NCBI GenBank assembly: GCA_021741145.1 | Contig: JAIOYK010000009.1 | Span: 46,482-110,481, forward strand | Length of the DNA stretch: 64,000 nucleotides | Source: Rhodospirillum sp. | Lineage (GTDB): Bacteria; Pseudomonadota; Alphaproteobacteria; Rhodospirillales; Rhodospirillaceae | Direction: 5' to 3' | Part shown: in pieces, positions 1 through 8,840 of the stretch | Numbering within the stretch: the first letter of the stretch is position 1 | Layout of the letters: each line of letters starts with the position of its first letter | Notes under the pieces: model-generated | The model's input: the letters and a program-made list of their open reading frames with translations, nothing else | The model's database searches: none | What the model was told of the DNA's origin: nothing | Translations under genes and position numbers: made by a program

Positions 1-156
1 ACGGGAGACGACGTTATTTGTGATCTCGTCCATCGTTCATTTAAGCCCAAACCGCAACCAAATGGTAACCTAAAGTGAGGGTGGAGGTAAATAAAATTAT
101 CGATAACTCGAGATTTATCATTAAATCGGAAGTTCATTATGTACTGATGATGTATC
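1..156. other. intergenic, no gene seen
   Basis: This AT-richer stretch at the window edge lies downstream of the minus-strand Lrp-like gene. No convincing ORF, RNA or terminator with a U-run was found in it. Confidence 0.4.
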
Positions 157-399
157 TTATTGGAAAGCTTTGAAAGCCGTGATCGTAAATGTGTCCTTGA
201 TTCCGGGAATAGTTTGGACACTTTGAGTAACGAAATGGCCAATGTCAGTGCCATTCTTTAAGTAAAACTTCGCCATGAGATCGTATTGACCGGAGATGCT
301 GTCAACTTCCGAGACTTCCTCGATCCGTTCGATCAGGTCGTCGGCGACTTCATAGGCCCGACCCAGCTCGCATTTGATCATCACGAATATTTTCTGCAT
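157..399 (-). CDS. stand-alone Lrp/AsnC ligand-binding (RAM) domain protein
   Basis: The 80-residue protein is a single RAM domain, the effector-binding and oligomerising part of Lrp/AsnC regulators, with no helix-turn-helix in front. The signature is the run around EVSEVDSISGQYDLMAKF, residues 27-45. The open frame extends upstream to 522, but I chose the ATG at 399 because it begins directly at the domain (MQKIFVMIKC) and is preceded by GGGAGA. It lies 123 nt behind the alpha/beta hydrolase on the same strand, so it may be the last gene of the liv operon. Known stand-alone RAM proteins bind amino acids and can pair with full-length Lrp proteins. A role as amino-acid sensor for this operon is inference. 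Confidence 0.85.
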   Translation of the reverse strand: MQKIFVMIKCELGRAYEVADDLIERIEEVSEVDSISGQYDLMAKFYLKNGTDIGHFVTQSVQTIPGIKDTFTITAFKAFQ

Positions 400-522
400 G
401 GGATTCTCCCGCTGGGTCTGGAATGGGACGTGGAGGTTTATCGGCGGAGTGTTCGTCTCGGAAGGCGGACAATAAAGCAATTCACCGGTTTGGGGGAGGG
501 TGCTTTCACACTCTGGATCCAC

Positions 523-1428
523 TCAGATGAGCCGGGCGGCGAGCCAGGCCAGCAGGGGACCCTCGGGGTTGGCCAGATCGTCGAGGATGGTGAAATGGTC
601 GCGCTCGGCGCGGGGGAATTCGCTCACATGGGCGCCCGCGGCCCGCCAGCGTTCGGCCAGGGTGTTGGATTGGATCTTGAAGGACTCGCTTTCCAGGTCG
701 CCCACGGCTAGGGCCAGTTCGACGGTTTCATGGGGGACGCGGGGGGACCGCATGCCGGGGCTCCAGGCCCAGGCCAGATCCGAGGACAGGTGGAGCGCCC
801 CGTTGATCGAGGTGAAGCGCAGGGGGGACAGGTCGAAGACACCACTGATCGACATCGCGGCGGCGATCGGGGGGACCGGTCCCCCGGCGTCGTCTGGCCC
901 CATGGCGCCCGCGTGAGGTCCGTCCTTGTCCGCTTCGGCTAGCATCATGGCCGTCAGATGTCCCCCCGCGGAATGGCCTGTCAGACCCAGGCGGGCCGGA
1001 TCCAAGGAAAGTGCTCCGGCCTCGTCGTGGAGGAAACGGAGGGCGGCGCGGATCTGCCCGATGATCCCGCCGATGGAAATCGAGGGACACAGGTCATAGC
1101 CGATGGCCGCGTAGGCGATCCCCCGGGTCCGGCATCCCCGGGCGATGAAGGAGAAGACCGTCCGGTCCATGGCCTGCCAATAGCCTCCGTGAATGAAGGC
1201 CAGGATCGGATGGGGACCGGGACCCTCGGGCAGGAACAGGTCGAGGGCCTGACGCTCCGATGGGCCATAGGCGAGGTTGGGATGGTGGGCACCCCGATCC
1301 CGTTCAATCCGGGAGTCCACCATCCAGCGTTCGACGATAGCGGCGAATTCGGGGACGGCCCGACGGGCATTGTATTCCGCTTCCAGATAGTCGGCGTCGG
1401 CTTCGGTCCAATTTGGGCGCACGGTCAC
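523..1428 (-). CDS. alpha/beta hydrolase, arylformamidase/esterase-like
   Basis: This 301-residue cytoplasmic hydrolase has the oxyanion-hole motif HGGYW at residues 80-84, a nucleophile elbow GHSAGG with Ser153, and a late catalytic His in RDHF at about 278. Asp244 or Glu246 is the likely acid. HGGxW followed by GxSxGG is typical of the kynurenine formamidase/arylformamidase and hormone-sensitive-lipase-like branch, which hydrolyses esters or N-formyl amides. It starts 3 nt after the livF stop, so it is almost certainly co-transcribed with the Liv transporter and may act on the imported solute. The substrate is unknown, and assignment as kynB is not justified without other kynurenine genes. 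Confidence 0.8.
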   Translation of the reverse strand: MTVRPNWTEADADYLEAEYNARRAVPEFAAIVERWMVDSRIERDRGAHHPNLAYGPSERQALDLFLPEGPGPHPILAFIHGGYWQAMDRTVFSFIARGCRTRGIAYAAIGYDLCPSISIGGIIGQIRAALRFLHDEAGALSLDPARLGLTGHSAGGHLTAMMLAEADKDGPHAGAMGPDDAGGPVPPIAAAMSISGVFDLSPLRFTSINGALHLSSDLAWAWSPGMRSPRVPHETVELALAVGDLESESFKIQSNTLAERWRAAGAHVSEFPRAERDHFTILDDLANPEGPLLAWLAARLI

Positions 1429-1431
1429 GGG

Positions 1432-2136
1432 TCAAACTCCCAACCAACGGCTTTTCACCGCGGGGTCGAGGACGTCCTGCCCCGTTCCCCGCCAAGCGAT
1501 GCAGCCTTTTTCCATGATGGCGTGGTGGTCGGCCAGTTCGGCCAGGACATCCACATGTTTGTCGACGACCAGGATGGACAATCCCTCGGCCTTCAGCCGG
1601 GCGAGGCAAGCCCAGATCTCTTGCCGGGCCAGGGGGGCCAAGCCCTCCGTCGCTTCGTCCAGGATGAGCAGCCGGGGATTGGTCATCAGGGCCCGGCCCA
1701 GGGCGAGCATCTGCTGTTCACCCCCGGACAATTGGGTGCCCATATTGCTCAGGCGCTCCGCCAGGCGGGGGAACAACTCCAGGACCCGGTCCAGGGTCCA
1801 GGGAGCGGTGGTATTGCCCGGACGGGGAAGCATGGCCATGGCGATCAGGTTTTCCCGAACAGTGAGATTGGGGAAGATGCGCCGTCCCTCCGGCACCAGA
1901 CCGATGCCCGCATGGGCGACACGGGCCGGGGGCCATTGGGTCATGTCCTCCCCATCCAGGGTGATCCGGCCGTTCCGGTGTTTCATCAACCCCATGATCC
2001 GGCGAATGGTGGTGGTCTTTCCCATCCCGTTGCGGCCCATCAGGGCGAGGACCGAACCCCGGGGCAGGGACAGGTCGACACCGAACAGAACCTGGCTCGA
2101 TCCATGGGCGGCGGTCAGGCCGGTGAGTTCTAACAT
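1432..2136 (-). CDS. livF: branched-chain amino acid-type ABC transporter ATP-binding protein LivF
   Basis: This is one of the two ATPases of a HAAT/Liv importer. The 234-residue length is typical of LivF. The Walker A motif GRNGMGKT lies at about residues 34-41, the signature LSGGEQQ at about 133, and the Walker B with LILDEATEGLAP follows. It overlaps the livG stop by 7 nt and is followed 3 nt later by the hydrolase. With LivG it would energise the LivH/LivM channel at the inner face of the membrane. The solute class (amino acid, amide or other) cannot be read from the ATPase. Confidence 0.92.
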   Translation of the reverse strand: MLELTGLTAAHGSSQVLFGVDLSLPRGSVLALMGRNGMGKTTTIRRIMGLMKHRNGRITLDGEDMTQWPPARVAHAGIGLVPEGRRIFPNLTVRENLIAMAMLPRPGNTTAPWTLDRVLELFPRLAERLSNMGTQLSGGEQQMLALGRALMTNPRLLILDEATEGLAPLARQEIWACLARLKAEGLSILVVDKHVDVLAELADHHAIMEKGCIAWRGTGQDVLDPAVKSRWLGV

Positions 2137-2900
2137 GGAGCGTGGTCCCCCTCTCCCAGATAGGCGCGTCGCACGTCCGGATCAGCCCGGACCCTGTCCG
2201 GCTCGCCCGAGGCGACCACCGCGCCGGTAACCAGGACGGTCAACCGGTCGGCCAGGGTGAAGACCGCGTCCATGTCGTGCTCGACCAGAAGCATGGCGAC
2301 CGACCCCTTTAACGCGAGGAGCAGATCCACCATGCGCGGGCTTTCCTCCGGCCCCATTCCCGCCATGGGTTCGTCGAGGAGCAGCAGGCGGGGGCGTCCG
2401 GCCAGGGCCATCGCCAGTTCGAGGGCGCGCTTTTCTCCGTGGGAGAGGTCGCCCGCGGGAACCTCCGTCCGGTCACCCAGGCCGACTCGGGCAAGGGCGT
2501 CCCGGGCGGGGTCCCGCAGTTCGGACTCCTGTCTCGCCGGGCGCCAGAAGCGGAAGGATGTGCCCGCCTTCGCTTGGACCGCCATGGCGACGTTGTCCAG
2601 GGCGGAAAAGTCGGGGAATAGGGTGGTGATCTGGAAGGATCGTCCGATGCCGAGGGCGGCCCGGGCATGGACCGGCAGGGTCGTGATGTCCCGGCCGTCG
2701 AGCAGGATGTGTCCAGCGTCGGGGCGGATCTCTCCCGTGATTTGGGCCATGGTGGTGGTCTTGCCCGCCCCATTGGGGCCGATCAGGGCGTGAACCTCCC
2801 CCGCCGCCACGGTCAGGGAGAGGTTGTCGGTCGCGGTGATGCCGCCGAAGGCCTTGCACAGGCCCTTCAATTCCAGGGTTGGGGGGCTGGGATCAACCAT
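2130..2900 (-). CDS. livG: branched-chain amino acid-type ABC transporter ATP-binding protein LivG
   Basis: This is the second ATPase of the Liv importer, 256 residues. Walker A GPNGAGKTT is at about residues 42-50, the signature reads LSHGEKR, and Walker B is LLLLDEPMAGMGPEE. The C-terminal region ends in a YLGEG-type tail usual for LivG. It overlaps livM upstream by 8 nt and livF downstream by 7 nt, which suggests translational coupling throughout the operon. Confidence 0.92.
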   Translation of the reverse strand: MVDPSPPTLELKGLCKAFGGITATDNLSLTVAAGEVHALIGPNGAGKTTTMAQITGEIRPDAGHILLDGRDITTLPVHARAALGIGRSFQITTLFPDFSALDNVAMAVQAKAGTSFRFWRPARQESELRDPARDALARVGLGDRTEVPAGDLSHGEKRALELAMALAGRPRLLLLDEPMAGMGPEESPRMVDLLLALKGSVAMLLVEHDMDAVFTLADRLTVLVTGAVVASGEPDRVRADPDVRRAYLGEGDHAPC

Positions 2901-3915
2901 GGTGCACGGCTTCCCCCCGGGCCTCTCCCCCGGCCGTGTCCATCTCCTTGCCGACGATCAGGCGCCAGAGGCCTCCCCGGAAGAACAGCACCGCCAGAAT
3001 CAGGGCCGGGCCGAAGGCCGCCATCCAGTGTTCGGTCCAGCCCGATAGCAGATGTTCCAGCAGGAAATAGACCACGGCGCCCAGGACGGGACCATAAAGG
3101 GTCCCCATACCCCCAAGGATGACCATCACCAGGATTTCCCCGGACCGGGTCCAATGGACCATGGCGGGGCTGACGAATTCCGCGTGGTTCACGGTCAGGG
3201 CTCCAGCCAGTCCCGCGGCCATGCCCGCCAACGCGAAGCAGGCCAGTTTGTAACGCTGGACCGGTAGGCCCAGGGCGGCCAGACGGCGTTCATTCTGTCG
3301 CGCGGCCCGGATCACCATGCCGAAGCGGCTATCCACCAGCCGCCGGGCCAGAACCAGGAAGGCCACCAGGGCGGTGAGGGAGAGGTAAAAGGTGGCCATG
3401 TCGCTGGAGACATCCCATCCCGCCAGGGTGGCTCGATCCCACAGGGACAGGCCGTCGTCTCCACCGTAATCCTCCATCCCCACGAACAGGAAATAGAGCA
3501 TTTGGGCGAAGGCCAGGGTGATCATGATGAAATGAACCCCCCCTGTGCGCAGGCAGATGGCGCCAATGGCGAGCGCGACCAATCCGGCGAGTATCGTCGC
3601 GATGGGCAGGAGGATCAGGGCCTCGTTGGTTCCCGGAATCTCGACGCCGCCCAGGACCAAGGCGTCGCCCATGAACCCATGACTCATCAGAATTCCGAAG
3701 ACATAGCCACCGACCCCAAGGAAGGCGGCGTGGCCAAAGCTGACCATCCCCCCATAGCCGAGGATCAGATCCAGGCTCGCCGCGGCCAGCCCCGACACCA
3801 GGACGCGGGTCAGAAGGGAAATGTAGAAGGCCTGATCCGCGGCCTCCAGCAGGGGCGGCAGGGCCAGAAGCAGCGCGAGAAAAGCCAGGGGTGCGATGCG
3901 GGCGCGGTCAGCCAT
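2893..3915 (-). CDS. livM: branched-chain amino acid-type ABC transporter permease LivM
   Basis: This inner-membrane permease has about 340 residues. It carries the LivM hallmark GYGGMVSFGHAAFLG near residue 55 and a series of hydrophobic segments. The open frame extends to 4020, but those residues lie within livH and look non-membrane. I therefore chose the ATG at 3915 (MADRARIAPL), which overlaps the livH stop by 8 nt. It forms the translocation path together with LivH. Confidence 0.9.
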   Translation of the reverse strand: MADRARIAPLAFLALLLALPPLLEAADQAFYISLLTRVLVSGLAAASLDLILGYGGMVSFGHAAFLGVGGYVFGILMSHGFMGDALVLGGVEIPGTNEALILLPIATILAGLVALAIGAICLRTGGVHFIMITLAFAQMLYFLFVGMEDYGGDDGLSLWDRATLAGWDVSSDMATFYLSLTALVAFLVLARRLVDSRFGMVIRAARQNERRLAALGLPVQRYKLACFALAGMAAGLAGALTVNHAEFVSPAMVHWTRSGEILVMVILGGMGTLYGPVLGAVVYFLLEHLLSGWTEHWMAAFGPALILAVLFFRGGLWRLIVGKEMDTAGGEARGEAVHHG

Positions 3916-4819
3916 GGCTCGGGAACAACCCCTTGGGCTTCCAGGCCAGGACCAGGGCCATGAGCAGGTAAATGGAGATTTGCGACAGGTTGGCACCCAG
4001 GGAATCGGCGGTCGCGTCACGGGTCACCATCCGCAACAGGTCGGGCAGGAAGGCGCGGCCCAGGGTGTCCACCAGACCCACGGTCAGCGCGGCCACCAGA
4101 GCGCCCCGGACCGATCCGATGCCGCCAATGACGATCACCACGAAAGCCAGGATCAGGACCTTTTCCCCCATGCCGGATTCCACGGCCAGGATCGGACCGG
4201 CCATGGCTCCAGCCAGCCCGGCCAGCAGGGCTCCCAGGCCGAAGACCAGGGTTTGCAGACCCGTGACATTGGCCCCCAGGGCCGCGGCCATTTCCCGGTC
4301 ACTGGCCCCGGCGCGGATGCGCATGCCCAGGCGGGTCCTGGAGATCAACAGCCAGAGGGCGATGGCGACCAGGATCCCCACGGCGATGATGGCCAACCGG
4401 TAGGCGGGATAGGGAACGCCGGGTAGGATCTCGATCGTGCCGCTCAGCATCTCGGGCACATCCAGGAACAGGGGCTGGCGGCCGAAGAGAATACGGGCCA
4501 TTTCGTTGAAGAACAGGATCAGGCCAAAGGTGGCCAGGACCTGGTCCAGGTGGTCACGGGTATAGAGGCGGCGCATGACCAGTACTTCGATTCCCATGCC
4601 CACGACCATGGCCGCGGGCAGGGCGGCCAGCAGTCCCAAGAACAGGGATCCGGTCAGTCCCGTCACCCAGGCGGCCACATAGGCGCCCACCATGTAGAAG
4701 GATCCATGGGCCAGATTGATCAGTCCCATGATGCCGAACACCAGGGTCAGTCCGGCCGACATCAGGAAGAGCATGACCCCCAGTTGGAGGCCGTTGAGGA
4801 TCTGTTCGACGACCAGCAT
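3908..4819 (-). CDS. livH: branched-chain amino acid-type ABC transporter permease LivH
   Basis: This 303-residue polytopic membrane protein has the LivH N-terminus (LNGLQLGVMLFLMSAGLTLV) and the signature MGLINLAHGSFYMVGAY. It also has the EAA-like loop region and FVVIVIGGIGSVRGALVAA near residue 225. It is the first permease gene after livK, separated by an 86-nt gap that holds a GC-rich hairpin. Confidence 0.92.
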   Translation of the reverse strand: MLVVEQILNGLQLGVMLFLMSAGLTLVFGIMGLINLAHGSFYMVGAYVAAWVTGLTGSLFLGLLAALPAAMVVGMGIEVLVMRRLYTRDHLDQVLATFGLILFFNEMARILFGRQPLFLDVPEMLSGTIEILPGVPYPAYRLAIIAVGILVAIALWLLISRTRLGMRIRAGASDREMAAALGANVTGLQTLVFGLGALLAGLAGAMAGPILAVESGMGEKVLILAFVVIVIGGIGSVRGALVAALTVGLVDTLGRAFLPDLLRMVTRDATADSLGANLSQISIYLLMALVLAWKPKGLFPSHG

Positions 4820-4854
4820 GGCGTCCGGCGGATCCCTTCAGGGAGGGGAAGAGA

Positions 4855-4895
4855 AAAAGGAACGGGCGGGGGGAGGGGGGCTCCCGCCCGCCCGG
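4855..4895 (-). terminator. hairpin with T-run between livK and livH
   Basis: Read on the minus strand, a CGGGCGGG arm pairs with CCCGCCCG and is followed within a few bases by TTCCTTTTT. It sits just after the livK stop and before livH. It probably acts as a partial terminator that lets the binding protein be made in excess over the permeases, a common arrangement in such operons. Confidence 0.55.
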
Positions 4896-4905
4896 GATCG
4901 TTGAC

Positions 4906-6117
4906 TTACATCGTGCAATCGGCGGCGTAGGCGTCCTGGTGCTCGGAGAAGATCTTGCCCGAGACCTTGTTGGTGACGATTCCCGTATCGGTCTTCACGA
5001 CTTCCCGCAGCCAGAAAGACTGGATGGGATGGTGGTTGGGTCCGAATTTGAAGTCTCCACGGACGGAGGCGAAGTCGGCCTTTTCAAGGGCGGCGCGGAA
5101 ACCATCCCTATCCCCGGACACCTTGCCTCCGGTGGCTTTCAGGGCCGACCCGATGAGTTGGGCGGCGTCATAGCCCATGGCCGCGTATTGGGTGATGGGC
5201 CGGGCATATTTGGCGGTGAAGGCTTCGGTGAAGGCCTTGTTGGCCGCGTTGTCCAGGTCGTGGTTCCACTGACTGGAATTTCGCGCGCCGACCGCCGCGT
5301 CGCCCACGGCGCCGAGCAGGCGTTCGTCGAAGGAGAAGCCCGGACCGAGGACCTGGATGTCCTTGGTCAGACCCGCCTGATTGAACTGCTTGAGGAAGTT
5401 GATCCCCATGCCGCCGGGCAGGAAGTAGAAGACGGCGTCGGGTTTGGCGTCACGAATGGCCGCTATTTCCGCGGCGTAGTCGCTTTGGCCCAATTGGGTA
5501 TAGGTTTCTCCGGCCACCACGCCCTTGAAGAATCGCTTGAAACCGGTCAGCGAATCCTTGCCCGCCGGATAGTTGGGGGCCAGCAGGTAGACGGACTTGA
5601 ATCCGGCGCCCTGGGCGTATTGGCCCATGGCCTCGTGCTGGTTGTCATTTTGGTAGGCTACGTTGAAATAGTTGGCGTGGCAGCCCTTGCCCGCCAGCGC
5701 CGAGGGACCGGCGTTGGGGGAAATGTAGAAGACGTCGTCGCGGACCACCTTGGGCACGACGGCCATGGCGACGTTGGAGAAAATGCCGCCGGTCATGATC
5801 TCGACCTTGTCGGCTTTCACCAGCTTTTCCGCGGCCTGGGCGCCCCGTTCCGGCTCGCGTTCGTCGTCCTCGACAAGAACGTCCACCGGCACGCCACCCA
5901 GGGTTCCCCCTCCCATGTCCACGGCGAGAAGGAATCCGTCGCGGGCGTCCTCGCCCAGGTATCCGCCATTGGTGGACAGGGTGGTCAACAGACCGATCTT
6001 GACCGGGTCCTGGGCCTGGGCCGTTCCCAGGGGCAGCGCACTCAGGCCCAGGGAGAACGCGGCGCCAAGGGTCGCGGCGACCAGGGTGGATGACGCGCGG
6101 GTGGAGGCATGTGTCAT
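4906..6117 (-). CDS. livK: Liv-type periplasmic substrate-binding protein
   Basis: This solute-binding protein of type I periplasmic fold has 403 residues. A signal peptide with the hydrophobic core LGAAFSLGLSALPLG is cut near AQA/QDP, and the mature protein starts DPVKIGLLTTLSTNGG as in LivK/AmiC-like receptors. The open frame runs up to 6165, but the ATG at 6117 is preceded by GGGAGAG at good spacing and leads straight into the signal peptide. It is the first gene of the livKHMGF operon. The ligand is unknown. The linked hydrolase and RAM protein suggest an amino-acid-like or amide solute (inference). Confidence 0.9.
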   Translation of the reverse strand: MTHASTRASSTLVAATLGAAFSLGLSALPLGTAQAQDPVKIGLLTTLSTNGGYLGEDARDGFLLAVDMGGGTLGGVPVDVLVEDDEREPERGAQAAEKLVKADKVEIMTGGIFSNVAMAVVPKVVRDDVFYISPNAGPSALAGKGCHANYFNVAYQNDNQHEAMGQYAQGAGFKSVYLLAPNYPAGKDSLTGFKRFFKGVVAGETYTQLGQSDYAAEIAAIRDAKPDAVFYFLPGGMGINFLKQFNQAGLTKDIQVLGPGFSFDERLLGAVGDAAVGARNSSQWNHDLDNAANKAFTEAFTAKYARPITQYAAMGYDAAQLIGSALKATGGKVSGDRDGFRAALEKADFASVRGDFKFGPNHHPIQSFWLREVVKTDTGIVTNKVSGKIFSEHQDAYAADCTM

Positions 6118-6202
6118 GTGAGGTGACTCTCCCGTTGGATGGGGCCTCGGATCCCGCGAAGCCAATACGGCCGCCGGGGGCCCGGGACGTGGAAAGGGAT
6201 CA

Positions 6203-6246
6203 ATAAAAAAGTGGCCATCCGGTTCATCCAGAGGCCACTCTTTCTT
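6203..6246 (-). terminator. rho-independent terminator downstream of the cold-shock gene
   Basis: On the minus strand, GAGTGGCC pairs with GGCCAC and the stem is followed by TTTTTTATTG. It lies about 165 nt beyond the stop of the cold-shock gene and about 85 nt before the livK start, so it separates the two transcription units. Confidence 0.75.
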
Positions 6247-6348
6247 ACCGTGAAATTCGTGTATCGGAAACCGTTAAACGGCGGCCACCCTGAACCAGAG
6301 CCCTAGGGGCCCAGCGACCCGCCCCAGCACTCCCCGTCCCGTCTTCCG

Positions 6349-6397
6349 CCGCCCCAACAAGGCGACCGAACCGCGAGAGGCGCCCTGTTGGGGCGGG
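6349..6397. other. strong GC-rich hairpin after the cold-shock stop codon
   Basis: Arms CGCCCCAACA.GG and CC.TGTTGGGGCG form a long stem a few bases past the stop codon at 6410. There is no T-run, so it may stabilise the mRNA 3-prime end rather than terminate on its own. Confidence 0.45.
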
Positions 6398-6409
6398 GCC
6401 GAACCGGAT

Positions 6410-7069
6410 TCAGATCACTTCCAGGGAACCAGCCATGGGGCCTTTCTTGCCCATGCGGATGGATATGCGGACCCGCTGGCCCTGCTCCAGGTCGGTGACG
6501 CCCGAGTCCTGGAGGGTGCGTGACCCAAAATAGACGTCCTTGCCGCCGCCATCCGGAACGATGAAACCAAAGCCCTTGTCGGGGCTGAAGAATTTCACCA
6601 CGCCATCGACCGAGGACTCGGTGCCGAAGGTACCGCCGCCGCTATCATAGCCGCCGCTACTGTAACCGCCGCCTCCACCGTTATCATAGCCGCCGCCACC
6701 GCCACCGTAGCCGCCGCGGTCATAGCCACCGCCGCCGCCGCCGTAACCACCGCGATCATAGCCGCCGCCACCACCGTAACCGCCGCGATCATAGCCGCCG
6801 CCGCCACCGTAACCGCCGCGATCATAGCCGCCACCGCCAGCACTGGGCGCGCCGCCTTGCACTTCGTGGATTTCCGTGACCTGCATCCCCTTTTGTCCGG
6901 GTCCCAGATCACAGACGATCACCGCCCCCTCGTCGAGGGCCGCATAGCCCGCGCGCTGAAGGACGGAAACATGAAGAAACGCATCGGGCTCGTTATCGCT
7001 GACGCGGACAAATCCAAAGCCCTTGGTTGCGTTGAACCACTTTACCGTGGCCGAAATACGAGACTGCAT
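6410..7069 (-). CDS. two-domain cold-shock protein with glycine-rich RGG-like linker
   Basis: This 219-residue nucleic-acid-binding protein has two cold-shock domains. CSD1 spans residues 5-70 ([13 protein letters not shown], then DAFLHV in place of the usual DVFVHI). CSD2 spans 154-219 ([14 protein letters not shown], then DVYFGS as RNP2). Between them, residues 72-150 are almost only Gly, Tyr, Asp, Arg and Ser, with four units of [11 protein letters not shown] at 11-12 residue spacing. The open frame continues to 7195, but the ATG at 7069 starts directly at CSD1. Double CSD proteins are common in alphaproteobacteria as RNA chaperones. The long RGG/YG linker is unusual and is treated as a finding. 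Confidence 0.92.
   Translation of the reverse strand: MQSRISATVKWFNATKGFGFVRVSDNEPDAFLHVSVLQRAGYAALDEGAVIVCDLGPGQKGMQVTEIHEVQGGAPSAGGGGYDRGGYGGGGGYDRGGYGGGGGYDRGGYGGGGGGYDRGGYGGGGGGYDNGGGGGYSSGGYDSGGGTFGTESSVDGVVKFFSPDKGFGFIVPDGGGKDVYFGSRTLQDSGVTDLEQGQRVRISIRMGKKGPMAGSLEVI
6635..6838 (-). repeat. in-frame tandem repeat encoding [10 protein letters not shown] units
   Basis: Imperfect 33-36 bp repeats lie within the cold-shock gene and encode four YDRGGYGGG units plus degenerate [13 protein letters not shown] and YDSGG units. The repeat unit CCGCGATCATAGCCGCC (minus-strand reading reversed) recurs nearly identically, which suggests expansion by slippage or recombination. Confidence 0.85.
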
Positions 7070-7316
7070 GATTCCAAACAAACCCCAAAAGATCCCACCT
7101 GCGCTATCGGTGATACCCTTTTCCTGGCCTGGGGCCAAGGGCTTAGGACGCATTGGGTGGGGTCGAGCGGATGTGCTGGCGGACCATGTTCTCAACCAGT
7201 CCGCGTAACCCCTTGGATCGGCGGTGAAAACAGGTTTTTGAAAGATTAATGCGATTCTCGGTCCGCCGCGTTCATTTCAAGGGCCGCCACGTCGAATGTG
7301 ACGGTTTTTTGGCCCG

Positions 7317-8834
7317 TCAACCCGAATCCTTGACCTTTTCCACGACAGTCCGCCAGCCGGTGATCAGGGATCGGCGGTGGCCGGGGTTCATGGTTGGCTC
7401 GAATCTCCGATCCCGGCGCCAAGTCTGGGTCGCGCTGTCCAGGTCTGAATGTTGACCGATGGTCAGGCCGGCCAGCAGGGCCACGCCCAGGGCCGCGGTC
7501 TCCGTGACCTTGGGGCGTTCCACGGGAACACCGAGGATATCGGCCAGGAATTTCAGCATCCACCCATTGGCGGCCATGCCCCCGTCGACCCGCAGGACCT
7601 GGGGGCGACCCATCCCATCGGCGACCATGGCCTCCACCAGATCCAAGGATTGGTAGCAGACGCTTTCCAGGGCCGCCCGGGCCAATTCGGCGACGCCCGT
7701 GTCCCGGCTCAGGCCGAATATGGCGGCCCGGGCCTTGGGGTCCCAATGGGGGGCACCCAGGCCGGTGAAGGCGGGTACGAAGTAAACTCCCCGGTTGGTC
7801 TTCAGGCCCCGAGCCAGGTATTCGGTGGTCGCGGCGCTTTCGATCACCCCCAACTCGTCGCGCAGCCACTGCACCGTCGTTCCGGCGTTGAACAGGGTGC
7901 CTTCCAAGGCATAGGTGACCTCGCCGTTCAGGCGATAGGCGATGGTGGCCAGCATGCGCCTCCGGGAGGCGACGGGCGAGCGGCCCGTGTTGGCCAACAG
8001 GAAGCAGCCTGTGCCAAATCCCCCCCTGAGCATCCCGCGGCGGATGCATCCTTGGCCAATCAGGGCCGCCTGCTGGTCCCCGGCGATTCCGGCGATGGGG
8101 ATGGGGCGCCCATAAATCGCCGGGTCCGTATGGCCGAAGAGGGCGGCGCTGTCCCGGACCTCGGGCATCATGGACAAGGGGACTCCGAACAGGTCGAGCA
8201 GGTCCGCGTCCCAGCGTTGATTGTGGATATTGAACAGCATGGTGCGCGAGGCGTTCGAGGCGTCGGTGGCGTGTACCTTGCCTCCGGTCAGGCGCCAAAG
8301 GAGGAAGCTGTCGATGGTGCCAAAAGCCAGGTGGCCCTGGTCGGCGAGGGATCGGGCGCCGTCGACATTCGCGAGAATCCAGGAGACTTTGGAGGCCGAG
8401 AAATAGCTGTCCACCACCAGGCCCGTGCGCACCTGGATCAGGCTGTCGTATCCCTTTTCCACCAGGTCGCGACACTGGTCCGCCCCCCGCCGGTCCTGCC
8501 AGGAAATGGCGTTATAGATGGGATTGCCGGTCCGCCGGTCCCAGACGACCGTCGTTTCCCGTTGGTTGGTCAGGCCAATGGCGGCGATATGGTCGGCGCC
8601 GCTGCCTTCCAGGGCCTTGCGCCAGACGGTCAGGACATCCAGCCAGATATCGTCGGGGTTCTGTTCCACCCAGCCGGGCTCGGGGTAGATTTGAGACTGT
8701 TCCAGGGACGCCCGGGCCAGCACCGCCCCCTGGTCGTCGAAGGCCACCGCCCGGGTCGTGGAGGCTCCCTGGTCGATGGCCAGGATCACGTTGTCGCGGA
8801 TCCGGGGAGCCCGGATTGGGGTGGAGGAGGCCAT
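7317..8834 (-). CDS. glpK: glycerol kinase
   Basis: This FGGY-family kinase phosphorylates glycerol to sn-glycerol 3-phosphate with ATP. Its 505 residues match the family length. Diagnostic stretches are AIDQGASTTRAVAFD near residue 19, QIYPEPGWVEQNP, GLTNQRETTVVWD, IPIAGIAGDQQAALIGQ, PAFTGLGAPHWDP and VDGGMAANGWMLKF. It begins 6 nt after the stop of the WavE-like gene, so it is the last gene of a three-gene minus-strand set. No glpF, glpD or glpR is visible next to it, which is unusual for glpK. Confidence 0.93.
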   Translation of the reverse strand: MASSTPIRAPRIRDNVILAIDQGASTTRAVAFDDQGAVLARASLEQSQIYPEPGWVEQNPDDIWLDVLTVWRKALEGSGADHIAAIGLTNQRETTVVWDRRTGNPIYNAISWQDRRGADQCRDLVEKGYDSLIQVRTGLVVDSYFSASKVSWILANVDGARSLADQGHLAFGTIDSFLLWRLTGGKVHATDASNASRTMLFNIHNQRWDADLLDLFGVPLSMMPEVRDSAALFGHTDPAIYGRPIPIAGIAGDQQAALIGQGCIRRGMLRGGFGTGCFLLANTGRSPVASRRRMLATIAYRLNGEVTYALEGTLFNAGTTVQWLRDELGVIESAATTEYLARGLKTNRGVYFVPAFTGLGAPHWDPKARAAIFGLSRDTGVAELARAALESVCYQSLDLVEAMVADGMGRPQVLRVDGGMAANGWMLKFLADILGVPVERPKVTETAALGVALLAGLTIGQHSDLDSATQTWRRDRRFEPTMNPGHRRSLITGWRTVVEKVKDSG

Positions 8835-8840
8835 GGTCGC

